Shown one piece after another: positions 39,271 through 48,485 of a DNA stretch of 64,000 nt. The notes beneath the pieces are model-generated. The model searched no databases and had not been told where the DNA came from. It saw nothing but the letters and a program-made list of their open reading frames with translations. Made by a program: the position numbers and the translations under genes. Location of the stretch: contig NZ_JASIRT010000014.1 of assembly GCF_030063475.1 (NCBI RefSeq), positions 39,759 to 103,758 on the forward strand, written 5' to 3'. This DNA comes from Roseomonas sp. E05 (lineage in GTDB: Bacteria > Pseudomonadota > Alphaproteobacteria > Acetobacterales > Acetobacteraceae). Within the stretch, counting starts at the first letter, position 1; each line of letters begins with the position of its first letter.

Positions 39271-39507
39271 TCAGCGGGCCTGCCGCTGCTGGCGGTCCAC
39301 GATCGCCCACCAGGCGTCCAGCGTCAGCCGCTCGGCGAATTCGCCGAAGTCGAGCTGCAGCCCGGCCTCGCTCCAGCGCACCAGCAAATTCATGGCGCGG
39401 AGGGAGTCGAGGCCGAGGTCGATCAGGTCGTCCTCGCCGCCGATCTCCTCCGGATCGGTGTGGATGATGGCGGCGATGTCGGCGCGCAGGCGCTCGCGGG
39501 TCAGCAT
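39271..39507 (-). CDS. Free-standing aryl carrier protein
   Basis: A 78-residue carrier domain corresponding to the C-terminal third of EntB. The phosphopantetheine Ser is in DLGLDSLRAMNLL. FGEFAERLTLDAWWAIV matches the EntB/DhbB carrier helix. In enteric bacteria this domain is fused to the isochorismatase, but here it is a separate gene whose ATG shares a base with the isochorismatase stop (TGATG). A GTG three bases earlier could also serve. It should be loaded with DHB by EntE and presented to the condensation domain of EntF. The phosphopantetheinyl transferase needed is not in the window. Confidence 0.9.
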   Translation of the reverse strand: MLTRERLRADIAAIIHTDPEEIGGEDDLIDLGLDSLRAMNLLVRWSEAGLQLDFGEFAERLTLDAWWAIVDRQQRQAR

Positions 39508-40151
39508 CACAGGGCAGCCAGGAGCTGATCGGTCGTCATCGGCACGGCGCAGGTGCCGGCGACATAGCCGATCGCCATGCGGTGCTTCTCCTCCGAGAAA
39601 TCGGCGGTGGCATCGGCAACGAAGAAAGGCTCGATGTCGCGCATGAAGGCCTCGGCGGCCGTCAGCGTGCAGCCGATATGCGCGTAGATGCCGCTCACCA
39701 CGAGCTGGTCCCGGCCGCGGACGCGCATCAGCGTCTCCAGGTTGCTGCGCTGGAAGGCGCTGTAGCGATGCTTCGTCAGGACGAAGTCGCCGGCTGCCGG
39801 CTGGAGCTCCGGCAGAATGGGCTGGTGCTCCGGCGCGTCCGACATGCCCGGACCCCAGAGGTCGGCCTGCAATCCGCGGTCGCGCCGGTCCTGGTTGCCC
39901 TTCTGCGCAGTGTAGAACACGGGAATCTCATGCGCCCGCGCATGCGCGATCAGCCGCGCGATATTCGCCACCACCGGCGCCAGCGGCGCCGCATCCCGCA
40001 CGAAGGGGCGGACGAAGTAGTGCTGCATGTCGTGCACCAGCAGCGCCACGCGACGACGCTCCGGCCGCCAGGGCGCGCGTGGCGCCGGCAGGTCCTCGGC
40101 GCGCGGCAGGGGATAGCTCGGGATGGTGGGGAGGCCTTTGGTGGCAGTCAC
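39507..40151 (-). CDS. entB: Isochorismatase (EntB N-terminal domain only)
   Basis: A 214-residue isochorismatase that hydrolyses isochorismate to 2,3-dihydro-2,3-dihydroxybenzoate. Family motifs [15 protein letters not shown] (catalytic Asp), [37 protein letters not shown] (catalytic Lys) and [21 protein letters not shown] (catalytic Cys) match EntB closely. The protein stops where EntB would continue into its carrier domain, which is the next gene. The GTG start at 40151 follows AAAGGA. It is 40 bp downstream of entE, the only sizeable gap inside this part of the operon. Confidence 0.94.
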   Translation of the reverse strand: MTATKGLPTIPSYPLPRAEDLPAPRAPWRPERRRVALLVHDMQHYFVRPFVRDAAPLAPVVANIARLIAHARAHEIPVFYTAQKGNQDRRDRGLQADLWGPGMSDAPEHQPILPELQPAAGDFVLTKHRYSAFQRSNLETLMRVRGRDQLVVSGIYAHIGCTLTAAEAFMRDIEPFFVADATADFSEEKHRMAIGYVAGTCAVPMTTDQLLAAL

Positions 40152-40191
40152 GCAGTTTGTCCTTTGGGAGCGCAGGCGCCGGAGTCTTGCT

Positions 40192-41814
40192 TCAAGCCTG
40201 CTTTTCGAGGAAGGCGGCGCGCAGCCGCGCCCGCAGCTCCTTCCGGCTGACCTTGCCGGCCGCCGTGGTGGCGAAGGCCTCGGTGAAGACGATCTGGTCG
40301 GGCACCTTGAATTCGGCGATGCCGCGCTGGCGCATCCAGGCCTTCAGCGCCGCCGGTTTCGGCTTCTCGCCGTTCGGGATGATGAAGGCGCAGCTCCGCT
40401 CGCCCAGGTATTCGTCGGGGATGGAGACGATGGCGGCGTCGAAGACCTGCGGATGCGCCAGCAGATGGTCCTCGACCTCCTCGGCCGAGATCTTCTCGCC
40501 GGCGCGGTTGATGTGGTCACCCGCGCGGCCCTGCACCTCCAGATAGCCGCCCGGCAGGCGCCGCACGATGTCGCCGGTGCGGTAGAAACCGTCATCCGTG
40601 AAGGAACGGGCATTGGCGGCGTCGTCGTTGTGATAGCGGCGGATGGTATAGGGGCCACGGGTCAGCAGATAGCCCGGCTGGCCCTCCGGCACCGGGTTGC
40701 CGAGATCGTCCACCACCAGCACTTCGTCGTCCCCGCTGATCGGGCGGCCCTGGGTGTGGGTGATGATCTCCTCCGGGTCGTCCAGGCGGGTGTAGTTCAC
40801 CAGCCCCTCGGCCATGCCGAAGACCTGCTGCAGCGTGCAGCCCAGCACCGGCCGCACGCGCCTCGCGGCCTCCGGGGTGAACTTGGCGCCGCCGACCAGC
40901 AGCACCTCCAGGCTGGAGAGGTCATGCCGCGTCTTCGGCGCCGCCTGCAGCCAGAGCAGCGCCAGCGGCGGCACCAGGCCGGTGATCGTCACCCGCTCGC
41001 GCTCGATCAGCGGGAAGGCAACATCCGGGCTGGGCGAAGGGCTGAGCACCACCGTCGCGCCCGCATGGAGCGCGCCGATATGCCCGGGCGAGGACATCGG
41101 GAAGTTGTGCGCCGCCGGCAGCGCGACGAGGAAGACGCTGCGCTCCGTGACGTTGCAGATCGCGTTGCTGGCCCAGCAACTGTAGAGATAGTCGTCATGC
41201 GTGCGCGGGATCAGCTTCGAAAGTCCCGTGCTGCCGCCTGAGATCTGCAGGAAGGCGACGTCCGAGGAAGAAACCTCGGGCGGCAGCGTGATGGCCGGAT
41301 CGCGCTCCGCCGGCAGCGCCTGGAACTCGGCAGGATCGCCGGCGGCGACGAAAACGTGCCGCACCGCCGGCACCTCGGTCTGCAAGGCGCGCGCCAGCTC
41401 GCGGTAGTCGAAGTTGTCGCCGCGCTCGGCGATGACATAGCCCGCCGCCTCGGCGCGCCGGGCGAAATGCGCGATCTCGGTGATGCGGTGCGCCGGCAGC
41501 GCATAGACCGGGATCATCCCGGCGCGGAACAGGCCGAAGACGCTGGAGAAGAACTCGGCGACGTTGCCGAGCTGCACCACCACCCGGTCGCCCGGCCGCA
41601 GCCCCGCGCGCAGATAGCCGGCCGCGGCGGCCTCGGCCCGCTCCCAGAGCGTGGCATAGGTCCACCGCCGCGCGCCATCGACGATGGCCACGGCATCCGG
41701 CCGCTGCTCCGCCCGCTGGCGCAGGAAGCCAGCGAAGGTCTCGCCGCGCCAGTAGCCCTTCTCGCGATAGCGGCGGGCGAAGTCCTCGGGCCAGCGCTGC
41801 TGCAGGGGGATCAC
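40192..41814 (-). CDS. entE: 2,3-dihydroxybenzoate-AMP ligase
   Basis: A 540-residue adenylating enzyme that activates 2,3-dihydroxybenzoate and loads it on the aryl carrier. Length matches Ent[23 protein letters not shown] is the P-loop region, [17 protein letters not shown] with a conserved Asn is the aryl-acid pocket seen in DhbE/EntE, and [52 protein letters not shown] and GKVSRKELR (catalytic Lys) complete the signatures. The GTG start overlaps the entC stop by four bases (GTGA). Confidence 0.95.
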   Translation of the reverse strand: MIPLQQRWPEDFARRYREKGYWRGETFAGFLRQRAEQRPDAVAIVDGARRWTYATLWERAEAAAAGYLRAGLRPGDRVVVQLGNVAEFFSSVFGLFRAGMIPVYALPAHRITEIAHFARRAEAAGYVIAERGDNFDYRELARALQTEVPAVRHVFVAAGDPAEFQALPAERDPAITLPPEVSSSDVAFLQISGGSTGLSKLIPRTHDDYLYSCWASNAICNVTERSVFLVALPAAHNFPMSSPGHIGALHAGATVVLSPSPSPDVAFPLIERERVTITGLVPPLALLWLQAAPKTRHDLSSLEVLLVGGAKFTPEAARRVRPVLGCTLQQVFGMAEGLVNYTRLDDPEEIITHTQGRPISGDDEVLVVDDLGNPVPEGQPGYLLTRGPYTIRRYHNDDAANARSFTDDGFYRTGDIVRRLPGGYLEVQGRAGDHINRAGEKISAEEVEDHLLAHPQVFDAAIVSIPDEYLGERSCAFIIPNGEKPKPAALKAWMRQRGIAEFKVPDQIVFTEAFATTAAGKVSRKELRARLRAAFLEKQA

Positions 41815-42989
41815 GGGCGCCGCTCCTCCGTCTCGATGCCGAGGGCGCGCAGGAAGGCGCCGAATTTCGCGGCCGTCTCGGCCGTCTCCGCCGCCGGATC
41901 GCTGCCGGGCACGATGCCGGCGCCGGCGTAGAGGCGTGCCTTGTTCCCGGCGATCTCGGCGCAACGGATGGAAACATGCCATTCGCCGTCGCCATGCGCA
42001 TCGCACCAGCCGACCGCACCGGCATAGAAGCCGCGGTCGTAAGGCTCCAGACGGCCGATCAGCCGCGCGGAAGCGGCGCGCGGCACGCCGCAGACGGCGG
42101 GCGTCGGGTGCAATGCCGCCGCCAGCTCGGCGGAGGAGACGCCGGGGTCCTTCAGCTCGCCCAGGATGCGCGTGCCGAGATGCCACATGGTGGCGGTGGT
42201 AGTGAGCCGGATGCCCTCCGGCGCCGAAAGGGAACGGCAGTAGGGCGCCAGGGTGTCCAGGACGAATTCGGCGACCAGCGCATGCTCGCGCCGGTCCTTC
42301 TCGGAGCGTTCCAGGGCGGCGGCGGCGGCGCGGTCGGCTGCGGCCTCGGCCTGGCGCCGGGCGGAACCGGCCAGCGGATGCGACAGGATGGCGCGGCCGG
42401 TCTTGGCGATCAGCAGCTCGGGCGTCGCGCCGGCCAGGAAGCGGGGCGCCGCCGCTCCGGCGACGCGCGCCTCGGGCAGGGGCACCAGGAAGGCCGTCAC
42501 CTTGGGGTCGCCCGCCAGACGGTGCAGCAGGGCCGGCAGGTCGATCGCGCGATCCGCCTCGGCCAGCAGGCTGCGCGACAGCACGACCTTCCGCAGATCG
42601 CCCGCCTGCATCGCCTCGAGCGCCTGGGCCACGGCGCGGGCGAAGGCTTCCGGCGCCGGATCGGGGCGCAGGGTCCAGCGCGCTTGCGGCATGGCGGGGG
42701 CGAGTACCGGGAGGCCGGGGGCCATGTGCCGCGCCTGGACCAGATGGTCCTCCGTCGCGCGGTCGAAGGGCAGGGCACCGGCCAGGATCGCGCCCGGTTC
42801 CGCGTCGCGGAAGAAGGCCGCCACGCGGCCGGCCAGCGTTGCCGCGGGCCCTGCCGGCAGGACGCGCGCCAGGCCATGCCCGACGATTGTCGCCCGGCCG
42901 GACAGGAAGGCGAAGAGCGGCGGCCCGGCCGGTGCCGCCGTGGCGTCCAGCCGCGTCATTTCCGCCATGGCCATGGCTCCTTCGTTCAT
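41811..42989 (-). CDS. entC: Isochorismate synthase
   Basis: A 392-residue chorismate-binding enzyme that converts chorismate to isochorismate, the first committed step of DHB synthesis. Conserved parts: [13 protein letters not shown] with the catalytic Lys, [23 protein letters not shown], a [13 protein letters not shown] segment with an acid catalyst, [12 protein letters not shown] and the C-terminal [15 protein letters not shown]. Start is an ATG at 42989 after GAAGAGG; an in-frame ATG seven codons later has a GGAG at better spacing. The gene is 26 bp after the yncE-like gene, so no separate promoter is expected. Confidence 0.95.
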   Translation of the reverse strand: MNEGAMAMAEMTRLDATAAPAGPPLFAFLSGRATIVGHGLARVLPAGPAATLAGRVAAFFRDAEPGAILAGALPFDRATEDHLVQARHMAPGLPVLAPAMPQARWTLRPDPAPEAFARAVAQALEAMQAGDLRKVVLSRSLLAEADRAIDLPALLHRLAGDPKVTAFLVPLPEARVAGAAAPRFLAGATPELLIAKTGRAILSHPLAGSARRQAEAAADRAAAAALERSEKDRREHALVAEFVLDTLAPYCRSLSAPEGIRLTTTATMWHLGTRILGELKDPGVSSAELAAALHPTPAVCGVPRAASARLIGRLEPYDRGFYAGAVGWCDAHGDGEWHVSIRCAEIAGNKARLYAGAGIVPGSDPAAETAETAAKFGAFLRALGIETEERRP

Positions 42990-43015
42990 CGCGCGCCTCT
43001 TCCGCCCCGGCTGCC

Positions 43016-44143
43016 TCAGGCGCGGATGATGCTGACGGTGTCGCCGTCCGGATCATCCACCGGCGGGGCGCCGCGGCCGCCGCTCTGGGCCTTGTTGGTG
43101 ACGTAGGCCAGACCGCTGCGGGGATCGAAGGCAACGGTGTTGGGATGCGTGCCCGTCTCCAGCGAGGCCAGGAGGCTCATCTCGCGGCTGTCGAACAGAT
43201 TGACGGTGCCGGAGCGGCGGCAGGCCACGTAGAGCAGCCCGTTGGCCGGATTGAGCCCGATGCCCAGCGGCCCCTCGCCGGTTGGCAGGCTCTTCACCAC
43301 CGCGCCCTTCGCGGCGTCCAGCACCGCGACCGCGTTGCTCTTCTGGTTGGCGACGAAGAGGCGCTGGCCCGCCGCATCGAAGGCGAGGTTGATCGGGCCC
43401 TCGCCCCCCGAGGGAAAGCGGCGGACGACACGGTTGTCGGCCAGGCTGATCTCGACGACCTCGTTGGAGGTCAGCGAGGTCGCGAAAAGACGGTTGCCGC
43501 CCCTGTCCAGCGCCAGGCCGGTGATGCCGCTCTCCGCCAGCCCCTCGGTGATGGTGCCGGCCAGGGTGTTCGTGGCGCCGTCGATGATCCAGACCGCGCT
43601 GGGCTTGCCGCGCGCGCCGAAATTGCTGGCGTAGACGCGGTTGGCGGCCTCATCCACCAGCACCTGCCGGGGATGCCCGCCTTCCCCCGGGGAGACGGTG
43701 GCCACCACCTTGCCCGCCTTCAGGTCGATGGCGGAAACGGTGCCGGAGCGCGTGTTGGACGTGTAGACCAGGCCCGTGGCGTCATTGAGCCCCAGGCCGA
43801 AGGCCGGCTCGTCGCCGAGGTCGATCTGGCTCCGCACGTCCAGGCTCTGCGGGTCCAGCCCGAGGATGCGGGCCGCGCTGCCGCCGCGCGGGCCGGTGGC
43901 GGCGACATGCACCAGGCCGGTGGTGCGGCTGACCACCAGCTCGTAGAGGCCGGGATAGACCTTGGCGGTGCGCAGCACGGCCGGGGCCGCGCCGGTGCCG
44001 GCCGTCGCCGCGGCAGCCGGCCGTGTGGCGAGGCCGGAGCTCCGCCCCGCCACCAGGGCGGCGGCGAGGAGGCCGAGGGCGCGGCGGCGCGGCAGTCCGG
44101 CGCCAGGGTGTGAGCCGTTCGGCCCGGTCGGGTAACCTTCCAT
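43016..44143 (-). CDS. YncE-like periplasmic beta-propeller protein
   Basis: A 375-residue protein with a Tat-like signal ([17 protein letters not shown], cleavage near AAAA) and seven repeating blades of the YVTN/YncE type: for example [72 protein letters not shown]. coli YncE is iron-regulated by Fur but its function is unclear. Its place as first gene of the siderophore operon, with GAGGAG before the ATG, suggests a role linked to iron or siderophore handling in the periplasm. The operon promoter should lie in 44144-44760. Confidence 0.85.
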   Translation of the reverse strand: MEGYPTGPNGSHPGAGLPRRRALGLLAAALVAGRSSGLATRPAAAATAGTGAAPAVLRTAKVYPGLYELVVSRTTGLVHVAATGPRGGSAARILGLDPQSLDVRSQIDLGDEPAFGLGLNDATGLVYTSNTRSGTVSAIDLKAGKVVATVSPGEGGHPRQVLVDEAANRVYASNFGARGKPSAVWIIDGATNTLAGTITEGLAESGITGLALDRGGNRLFATSLTSNEVVEISLADNRVVRRFPSGGEGPINLAFDAAGQRLFVANQKSNAVAVLDAAKGAVVKSLPTGEGPLGIGLNPANGLLYVACRRSGTVNLFDSREMSLLASLETGTHPNTVAFDPRSGLAYVTNKAQSGGRGAPPVDDPDGDTVSIIRA

Positions 44144-44355
44144 GGGGAGCTCCTCGCGGGGATGAAAAGGGAGGTGGCGTGATGGCGGAGGGCGCTGCGC
44201 GCGCGGCGGGCTCAAGCGCGAAACCTGCCGCGCGGGGATGCGCGGCCGCGGGCGGCGCCTCCGGGGAAGGGGCGGCGACGAGCCACCATCCTCCGCGCCT
44301 CTCGTCGGAGCAGATGCGGGGGCAGGATCGGCGGAGAAATCATGGCGCTATCATC

Positions 44356-44376
44356 TGCGAATGCAAATCGCTCGCA
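44356..44376. promoter_or_regulatory. Fur-like site upstream of siderophore operon
   Basis: TGCGA and TCGCA flank the tandem hexamers GAATGC and AAATCG; GCGAAT and GCAAAT also read as direct repeats. The stretch is AT-richer than its surroundings and lies about 215 bases before the yncE-like ATG. It resembles iron- or metal-responsive Fur-family operators of alphaproteobacteria, but which family member would bind is inference. Confidence 0.4.
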
Positions 44377-44566
44377 AACAATCTGGCCATGCCCGCCCGA
44401 GTTGTCAATCCTCCGGGGCGGCGGGTCGCGGCGCTGCCTCCAACACCTTGGACTGCCGCGAATCCTGGCTCCCCGACCCCCTCGGGCGTGGCCTGCAACC
44501 GGGCGGCCCACCCTGTTCCGCAGAGGGTGCAGTTGGTTCAAAGACATGGCGGCATCGTCCACGGGC

Positions 44567-44601
44567 CTATCCACAGCCCTATCCCCGAAAGCTGGGGATA
44601 A
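44567..44601. other. Cluster of three DnaA-box-like nonamers
   Basis: CTATCCACA (44567-44575) differs from the DnaA consensus TTATCCACA by one base. CTATCCCCG (44579-44587) and, on the minus strand, TTATCCCCA (44593-44601) are weaker matches. TATCCCC and GGGGATA also form a 7-bp hairpin stem. Could be a DnaA-titration or DnaA-regulated site. Confidence 0.35.
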
Positions 44602-44761
44602 GATCGCACCCCCCTGTTTCCCTTCCGTTCCGCGTTGAGGGCACCAAAGCCGGGAGGGCGCCAGGGATTAATCCCCGTAATCCTCCGCAATCCCCGCTTT
44701 GCCTTGGTGGCGCGGCGCGGAGCGCGGCGACACACTCACCCCCGGATCAGGAGGGTGCGAG

Positions 44762-45025
44762 ATGGGCGACTACCAAACGGGCATCCGGATCACGCTCCAG
44801 GGCGTGGACGATGCCGCGGTCGAGATGGCGGCCGATGAGTTGAAGCAGCGGCTGGGCGCGCGATTCGCCGTCACGGCGCGGCGGCGGCGGCCGGGCCGGT
44901 CCGGGCTCACCATCACGGGGACGATGCTGATGGCCTCCGCCGCCAATGTGGACGCGGCGGCGTCGGACCTGCTCGACCGGCTCTATGCCGGCCGTGCGCG
45001 GGAAGGCGACCGGGCGAGCCGGTGA
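44762..45025 (+). CDS. Small protein of unknown function
   Basis: An 87-residue soluble protein starting at an ATG seven bases after AGGAGG. It begins MGDYQTGIRITLQGVDD, continues with an acidic helix (AAVEMAADELKQRLG), then a basic RRRRPGRSG patch and TITGTMLMASAANVDAA. The alternating strand-helix-strand pattern suggests a compact alpha/beta fold, perhaps nucleic-acid binding given the Arg cluster. No family recognised. Coding is supported by the ribosome-binding site and high GC3. Confidence 0.6.
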   Translation: MGDYQTGIRITLQGVDDAAVEMAADELKQRLGARFAVTARRRRPGRSGLTITGTMLMASAANVDAAASDLLDRLYAGRAREGDRASR

Positions 45026-45077
45026 ATCCCGGCCTCCGCCCGGCCTGTCTGGGCCAGGCGCTCCGCCGCCACGGTTC

Positions 45078-45659
45078 TCAGCCGGCGGGCCGCGATGCGC
45101 CGGGCTGCAGCGGGGCCGTCCCGTAGAGGCCGGCCTCCTGGTTGCGGGCGATCTCCTCGTTGAAGCCCATCAGCCGGAAGTCCTCCATGCGGGTGGGGTA
45201 GAGAATCCCGTCCAGGTGGTCATTCTCATGCTGCACGACGCCGGCATGGAAGCCGCTGACCTCGGCGGTGATCCTGCGTCCGTCGCAGTCCACGCCGCTG
45301 TAGCGCAGCCGCTTGTAGCGCGGCACGGCGGCGCGCAGGCCGGGAATCGAGAGGCAGCCTTCCCAGCGCAGGTGCTTCTCCTCGCCGATCGGCTCGATCA
45401 CCGGGTTGATCAGCACGGTGTTGCCCACGGGCGTGTCGTCCGGCGCGCCGCTGGCGCGGGCCGGCAGCACCCGGAAGACGAAGAGCCGCAGTGGCACATG
45501 CACCTGCGGCGCGGCGAGGCCGGCGCCCGGCGCGTCCTCCATCGTCTCGAACATGTCCTGCACCAGGCGCCGGATCTCCGGCGCGCCGGGGTCCTCGACA
45601 GGCTGGCACGTCTCCAGCAGCACGGGGTGGCCCATGCGGGCGATCTTCAGAATGGCCAT
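45078..45659 (-). CDS. def: Peptide deformylase
   Basis: A 193-residue metallohydrolase that removes the formyl group from new proteins. The three signature motifs are present: GAGLAAPQV, EGCLSIPG (metal-ligand Cys) and QHENDHLDG (HExxH metal ligands and catalytic Glu). MAILKIARMGHPVLLE is a typical start, so the ATG at 45659 is preferred over upstream codons. The insertion FRVLPARASGAPDDTPVGN fits class I proteobacterial forms, though divergent enough that it could be a second deformylase copy; no fmt partner is adjacent. Confidence 0.94.
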   Translation of the reverse strand: MAILKIARMGHPVLLETCQPVEDPGAPEIRRLVQDMFETMEDAPGAGLAAPQVHVPLRLFVFRVLPARASGAPDDTPVGNTVLINPVIEPIGEEKHLRWEGCLSIPGLRAAVPRYKRLRYSGVDCDGRRITAEVSGFHAGVVQHENDHLDGILYPTRMEDFRLMGFNEEIARNQEAGLYGTAPLQPGASRPAG

Positions 45660-45818
45660 GGCAGGATCTCGCGTCGGAAGGCGGGGCGCGCTGTGCAGCG
45701 CGGGGCGGCGCATGATCGGCCGGGCCGCCGCAGGCGGCAAGGGGAGGGGCGGCGGCTTGAGTATCGTGTCGCCACGAAAAGGGCGGCGGAACGCCGAGGC
45801 CCGCCGCCCTGTCGCGCT

Positions 45819-45944
45819 TCAGGCCGGGGACCGGGGCGAAGCGCGCCACCACTGGCGGAGAATCGGCAGCATCAGGGTGAGCGCCGCCACCAGCAGCAGC
45901 ACGAGGGTGATCAGCCGCGTCCAGAGGACGTCGCCCGGGATGGC
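45819..45944 (-). other. In-frame hydrophobic extension past the aldolase stop
   Basis: Directly after the aldolase TGA, the same frame stays open for 41 codons to a second TGA. It encodes AIPGDVLWTRLITLVLLLVA, then ALTLMLPILRQWWRASPRSPA: one strong transmembrane helix followed by a basic, Trp-containing tail. Nearly all codons end in G or C, as in real genes here. There is no ATG at its beginning (first GTG is inside the helix), so it is either a tiny membrane protein with an unusual start, a stop-codon readthrough product or chance. Confidence 0.35.
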
Positions 45945-46595
45945 TCAGGCCGGGCGCAGCGCCCGCCAGGCCTCGGTGAAGCGCCGCGCGCTGGCCGCGA
46001 CGTCAGCCGCGGCCATGCCCGGCTTGAACAGTGCCGAACCGAGCCCGAAGCCGGCCGCGCCGGCCTCCAGGAAGGGCGCCATGGTGGCGGGCGTGATGCC
46101 GCCCACCGGCAGCAGCCGCGTGCCCTTGGGCAGCACCGCGCGCATCGCCTTCACCACCGGCGGGCCGACCATCTCGGCGGGGAAGACCTTCAGCGCCGCA
46201 GCGCCCGCGGCCAGCGCGGCGAAGGCTTCGGTCGGGGTGGCGATGCCGGGGGTGCAGAGCAGGCCAGCCTGCGCCGCCGCCGCGATCACCACCGTGTCGG
46301 CATGCGGCATCACCACCAGCTCGGCGCCGAGATCGGCCAGCCGGCCGACATCCGCCGCCTGCAGCACCGTGCCGGCGCCGACCAGCGCATCCGGCGGCAG
46401 CAGGCGCCGGATGGCCGCGATGCTGTCGAAGGGCTGCGGCGAGTTCAGCGGCACCTCGATCAGGCGGAAGCCGGCCTCGTAGAGGGTGGTGGCGATCGGC
46501 TCCGCCTCCTCCGGCCGCAGCCCCCGCAGGATGGCGACCAGCGGCAGTTGCGCGAAGGCGGCGTCGAGCCGGCCCTGCAGCGGGGCGGGGGTCAT
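45945..46595 (-). CDS. dgoA: 2-dehydro-3-deoxy-6-phosphogalactonate aldolase
   Basis: A 216-residue KDPG/KDPGal-family class I aldolase that splits 2-keto-3-deoxy-6-phosphogalactonate to pyruvate and glyceraldehyde 3-phosphate. LVAILRGLRPEEA carries the Arg/Glu pair, VGAGTVL and ELVVMPHAD are conserved, and the Schiff-base Lys is in AAALKVFPAEMVGP. LPVGGITPATM and GSALFKPG bind phosphate. The ATG overlaps the dgoK stop (ATGA), and the pairing with dgoK identifies it as the galactonate rather than the gluconate enzyme. Confidence 0.92.
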   Translation of the reverse strand: MTPAPLQGRLDAAFAQLPLVAILRGLRPEEAEPIATTLYEAGFRLIEVPLNSPQPFDSIAAIRRLLPPDALVGAGTVLQAADVGRLADLGAELVVMPHADTVVIAAAAQAGLLCTPGIATPTEAFAALAAGAAALKVFPAEMVGPPVVKAMRAVLPKGTRLLPVGGITPATMAPFLEAGAAGFGLGSALFKPGMAAADVAASARRFTEAWRALRPA

Positions 46596-47578
46596 GGCAG
46601 CGTCTCCTGCTTGCCGGGGGCCGGGGGCGCGACCAGCCCGGCGGCGACGGCGAAATGGAACAGTCCGGCCGGGGCCGTGTTGCCGAGTTGCACGGCGGGC
46701 GGCGTGCCGAAACGCCGCAGCACCTCGCCGTAGCGGTGGCAGAGCGCATCCTCGCCGATCAGTGCCAGCGGCATGCCGCGGAGGTCGGCGCGCCGGGTGC
46801 CGGAGGCGACCTCGTGCCCGATCAGCAGGGCGGAGAGGAAGTCCTTCAGCGCCGCGCCGGGCATCTCGCCGGTCAGCCCCAGGCTGCGGGCGGCGAAGAT
46901 GTGACGCGCCAGGTCGCCCGGCAGGCTTTCGCGCGCCATCGCCACGCCGCGCGCGAAGGCGGCCTCGGCCACCTCCGGCCCGGCCGCCTCATCGGTCATC
47001 AGCCGCCCCAGCAGGGAGTGGCGGCAGAGCACGGCGAACAGCTCGCCGGTCATGTAGGTGGCGAAGCGGGTGATCTGCCCATCCTCCACCTCGACCCATT
47101 TGGAATGGGTGCCGGGCATCACCAGCAGGCTGCGCGCGGCCAGGTCAGGACGGGCGAGCAGCGCGCCGGCCACCTGGATCTCCTCGCCGCGCATCACGTC
47201 CGGCGCGGTGCCCGGGGCACGGCAGACCAGGCCGGGGGCGATCAGGATGCGCGCGCCGCGCGCCGTACCCACCTCGACCGCGCCCGCCGCCAGCCGCCGG
47301 GCATCGGCCGGGCAGTCGGCATAGGCGGCCTCGCGCCAGCCCTGGGCACTCCCCACCATGCCGCCGGCCACCACCGGCAGGCCGGGGAAGCGGTCCAGCC
47401 AGCCGCCGCAGAGTGTGGCGAAGGCGGCCTCGAAGCCGGGGGCGCCGGGTTCGGGCAGGTTGACGATGCCATGCCCGCTGCCGCGCTGCTCCAGCACGGT
47501 GCCAGCGTCATCCATCAGGAAACCACGCAGGCTGGAGGTGCCCCAGTCCAGCGCGATCAGGGCCGGGGTGCCGCTCAT
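46592..47578 (-). CDS. dgoK: 2-dehydro-3-deoxygalactonokinase
   Basis: A 328-residue sugar-acid kinase that phosphorylates 2-keto-3-deoxygalactonate in the De Ley-Doudoroff galactose/galactonate pathway. IALDWGTSSLRGFLMDD is the ASKHA phosphate-1 motif; VVAGGMVGSAQGWREAAY, VMPGTHSKWVEVEDGQI and FATYMTGELFAVL are diagnostic of DgoK. The ATG at 47578 overlaps the iclR stop by four bases; an ATG three codons upstream is less likely. Other pathway genes (dehydrogenase, dehydratase, transporter) are not in this window. Confidence 0.93.
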   Translation of the reverse strand: MSGTPALIALDWGTSSLRGFLMDDAGTVLEQRGSGHGIVNLPEPGAPGFEAAFATLCGGWLDRFPGLPVVAGGMVGSAQGWREAAYADCPADARRLAAGAVEVGTARGARILIAPGLVCRAPGTAPDVMRGEEIQVAGALLARPDLAARSLLVMPGTHSKWVEVEDGQITRFATYMTGELFAVLCRHSLLGRLMTDEAAGPEVAEAAFARGVAMARESLPGDLARHIFAARSLGLTGEMPGAALKDFLSALLIGHEVASGTRRADLRGMPLALIGEDALCHRYGEVLRRFGTPPAVQLGNTAPAGLFHFAVAAGLVAPPAPGKQETLP

Positions 47579-48429
47579 TCCGTCCATCCCAGTTCGCGGG
47601 CAACGGCATCGGCCGTGGCGCGCACCAGCGGCGCCACCTCCTCCAGCCGCTCCTCGGGCATGAAGGGCGCGGCGCTCGCCACGCTGATGGCGGCGGCAAC
47701 GCGGCCGCCACGGTCATGCACCGGCGCGCCGGCGCAGCGGATCCCCACTTCGTTCTCCTCCAGGTCGAACACCACGCCGCGCGCGCGATAGGCGCGCATC
47801 CGCTCCGCATAGGGCTCCCAGGGCAGGGCGGGCGGGCGATCGCGGCTGCGGGCATTCAGCGCCAGGGCGCTCTCGTGCAGCTCGCGCCAGCGCGGCTCCG
47901 GCAGGCCGAGCATCAGCGCCTTGCCGATGCCCGTGGTGGCGAGCGGCATGCGCTGGCCGACGCGGGAGCGCATCTCGAAACCCCGCGTGCCGGAGATCTT
48001 CAGCAGATAGACCACCTCGGCGCCGTCCATGACGCCGAGATGGACGGTGTCCCCGGTCTGGCGGGAGAGGGCCTCGCAATGCGGCTGCGCCATGGCGACG
48101 AGCGGCCGCTGCTCCAATGCGCGGTGGCCGAGATAGATCGGCATCGGGCCGAGCAGGTAGCCCTTGTGCGGCAGGTGATGCAGGTACTTGGCGGCGACCA
48201 GGCTGCTGAGGATGCGGTGCGTCGTGCTGCGCGGCGTGCCGAGCCGCTCGGCGATGCCCTGGACATCCTGCGTGCCGGCGGCGACGCATTCCAGCACCTT
48301 CAGGCCCCGCAGCAAGGTCTGCGTGCCAGCGGCGGAGGACACGGCGGCGCCGGTTCCGGCCGGATCGTCCTGCGCGCTCCGGGCTTTGGCTGACATGGTT
48401 CCCCGCTCATGACCCTGGTTGGCGCGCAT
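47575..48429 (-). CDS. IclR-family transcriptional regulator of the dgo operon
   Basis: A 284-residue IclR regulator. The N-terminal winged helix (about residues 36-95) contains LLRGLKVLECVAAGTQDVQG and the recognition helix TPRSTTHRILSSLV. The C-terminal ligand-binding domain has HLGVMDGAEVVYL, MPLATTGIGKALML and GGRVAAAISVASAAP. The ATG at 48429 has GGAGG nine bases upstream; an ATG at 48396 with GGGGA is an alternative. It overlaps dgoK, so it is autoregulated with the operon it likely controls. Galactonate or a pathway intermediate is the expected inducer, by analogy. Confidence 0.9.
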   Translation of the reverse strand: MRANQGHERGTMSAKARSAQDDPAGTGAAVSSAAGTQTLLRGLKVLECVAAGTQDVQGIAERLGTPRSTTHRILSSLVAAKYLHHLPHKGYLLGPMPIYLGHRALEQRPLVAMAQPHCEALSRQTGDTVHLGVMDGAEVVYLLKISGTRGFEMRSRVGQRMPLATTGIGKALMLGLPEPRWRELHESALALNARSRDRPPALPWEPYAERMRAYRARGVVFDLEENEVGIRCAGAPVHDRGGRVAAAISVASAAPFMPEERLEEVAPLVRATADAVARELGWTE

Positions 48430-48455
48430 CCTGTGCAGCCTCCGGTCTTGTGTCA

Positions 48456-48485
48456 AATACAGGAGTATTGTCCCACATAATGGGA
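48456..48485. promoter_or_regulatory. Paired inverted repeats in front of iclR-dgoK-dgoA
   Basis: Two short inverted repeats lie side by side: AATAC-AGGA-GTATT (48456-48469) and TCCCA-CATAA-TGGGA (48471-48485). The stretch is AT-rich and ends 27 bases before the regulator's start codon, where an autoregulatory IclR operator would be expected. Confidence 0.45.

Larger units (their letters stand above)
44144..44761. other. Intergenic region upstream of siderophore operon
   Basis: No gene is supported across this 618-base stretch. It holds a Fur-like repeat (44356-44376), three DnaA-box-like nonamers (44567-44601) and a perfect 12-bp palindrome GGGATTAATCCC (44664-44675). The last third is followed by AGGAGG and the small gene at 44762. 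Confidence 0.5.

Noticed and set aside
44567..44601. Chromosomal or plasmid replication origin
   Set aside because: There are only three imperfect boxes, no AT-rich unwinding element and no dnaA, repABC or parAB genes nearby.
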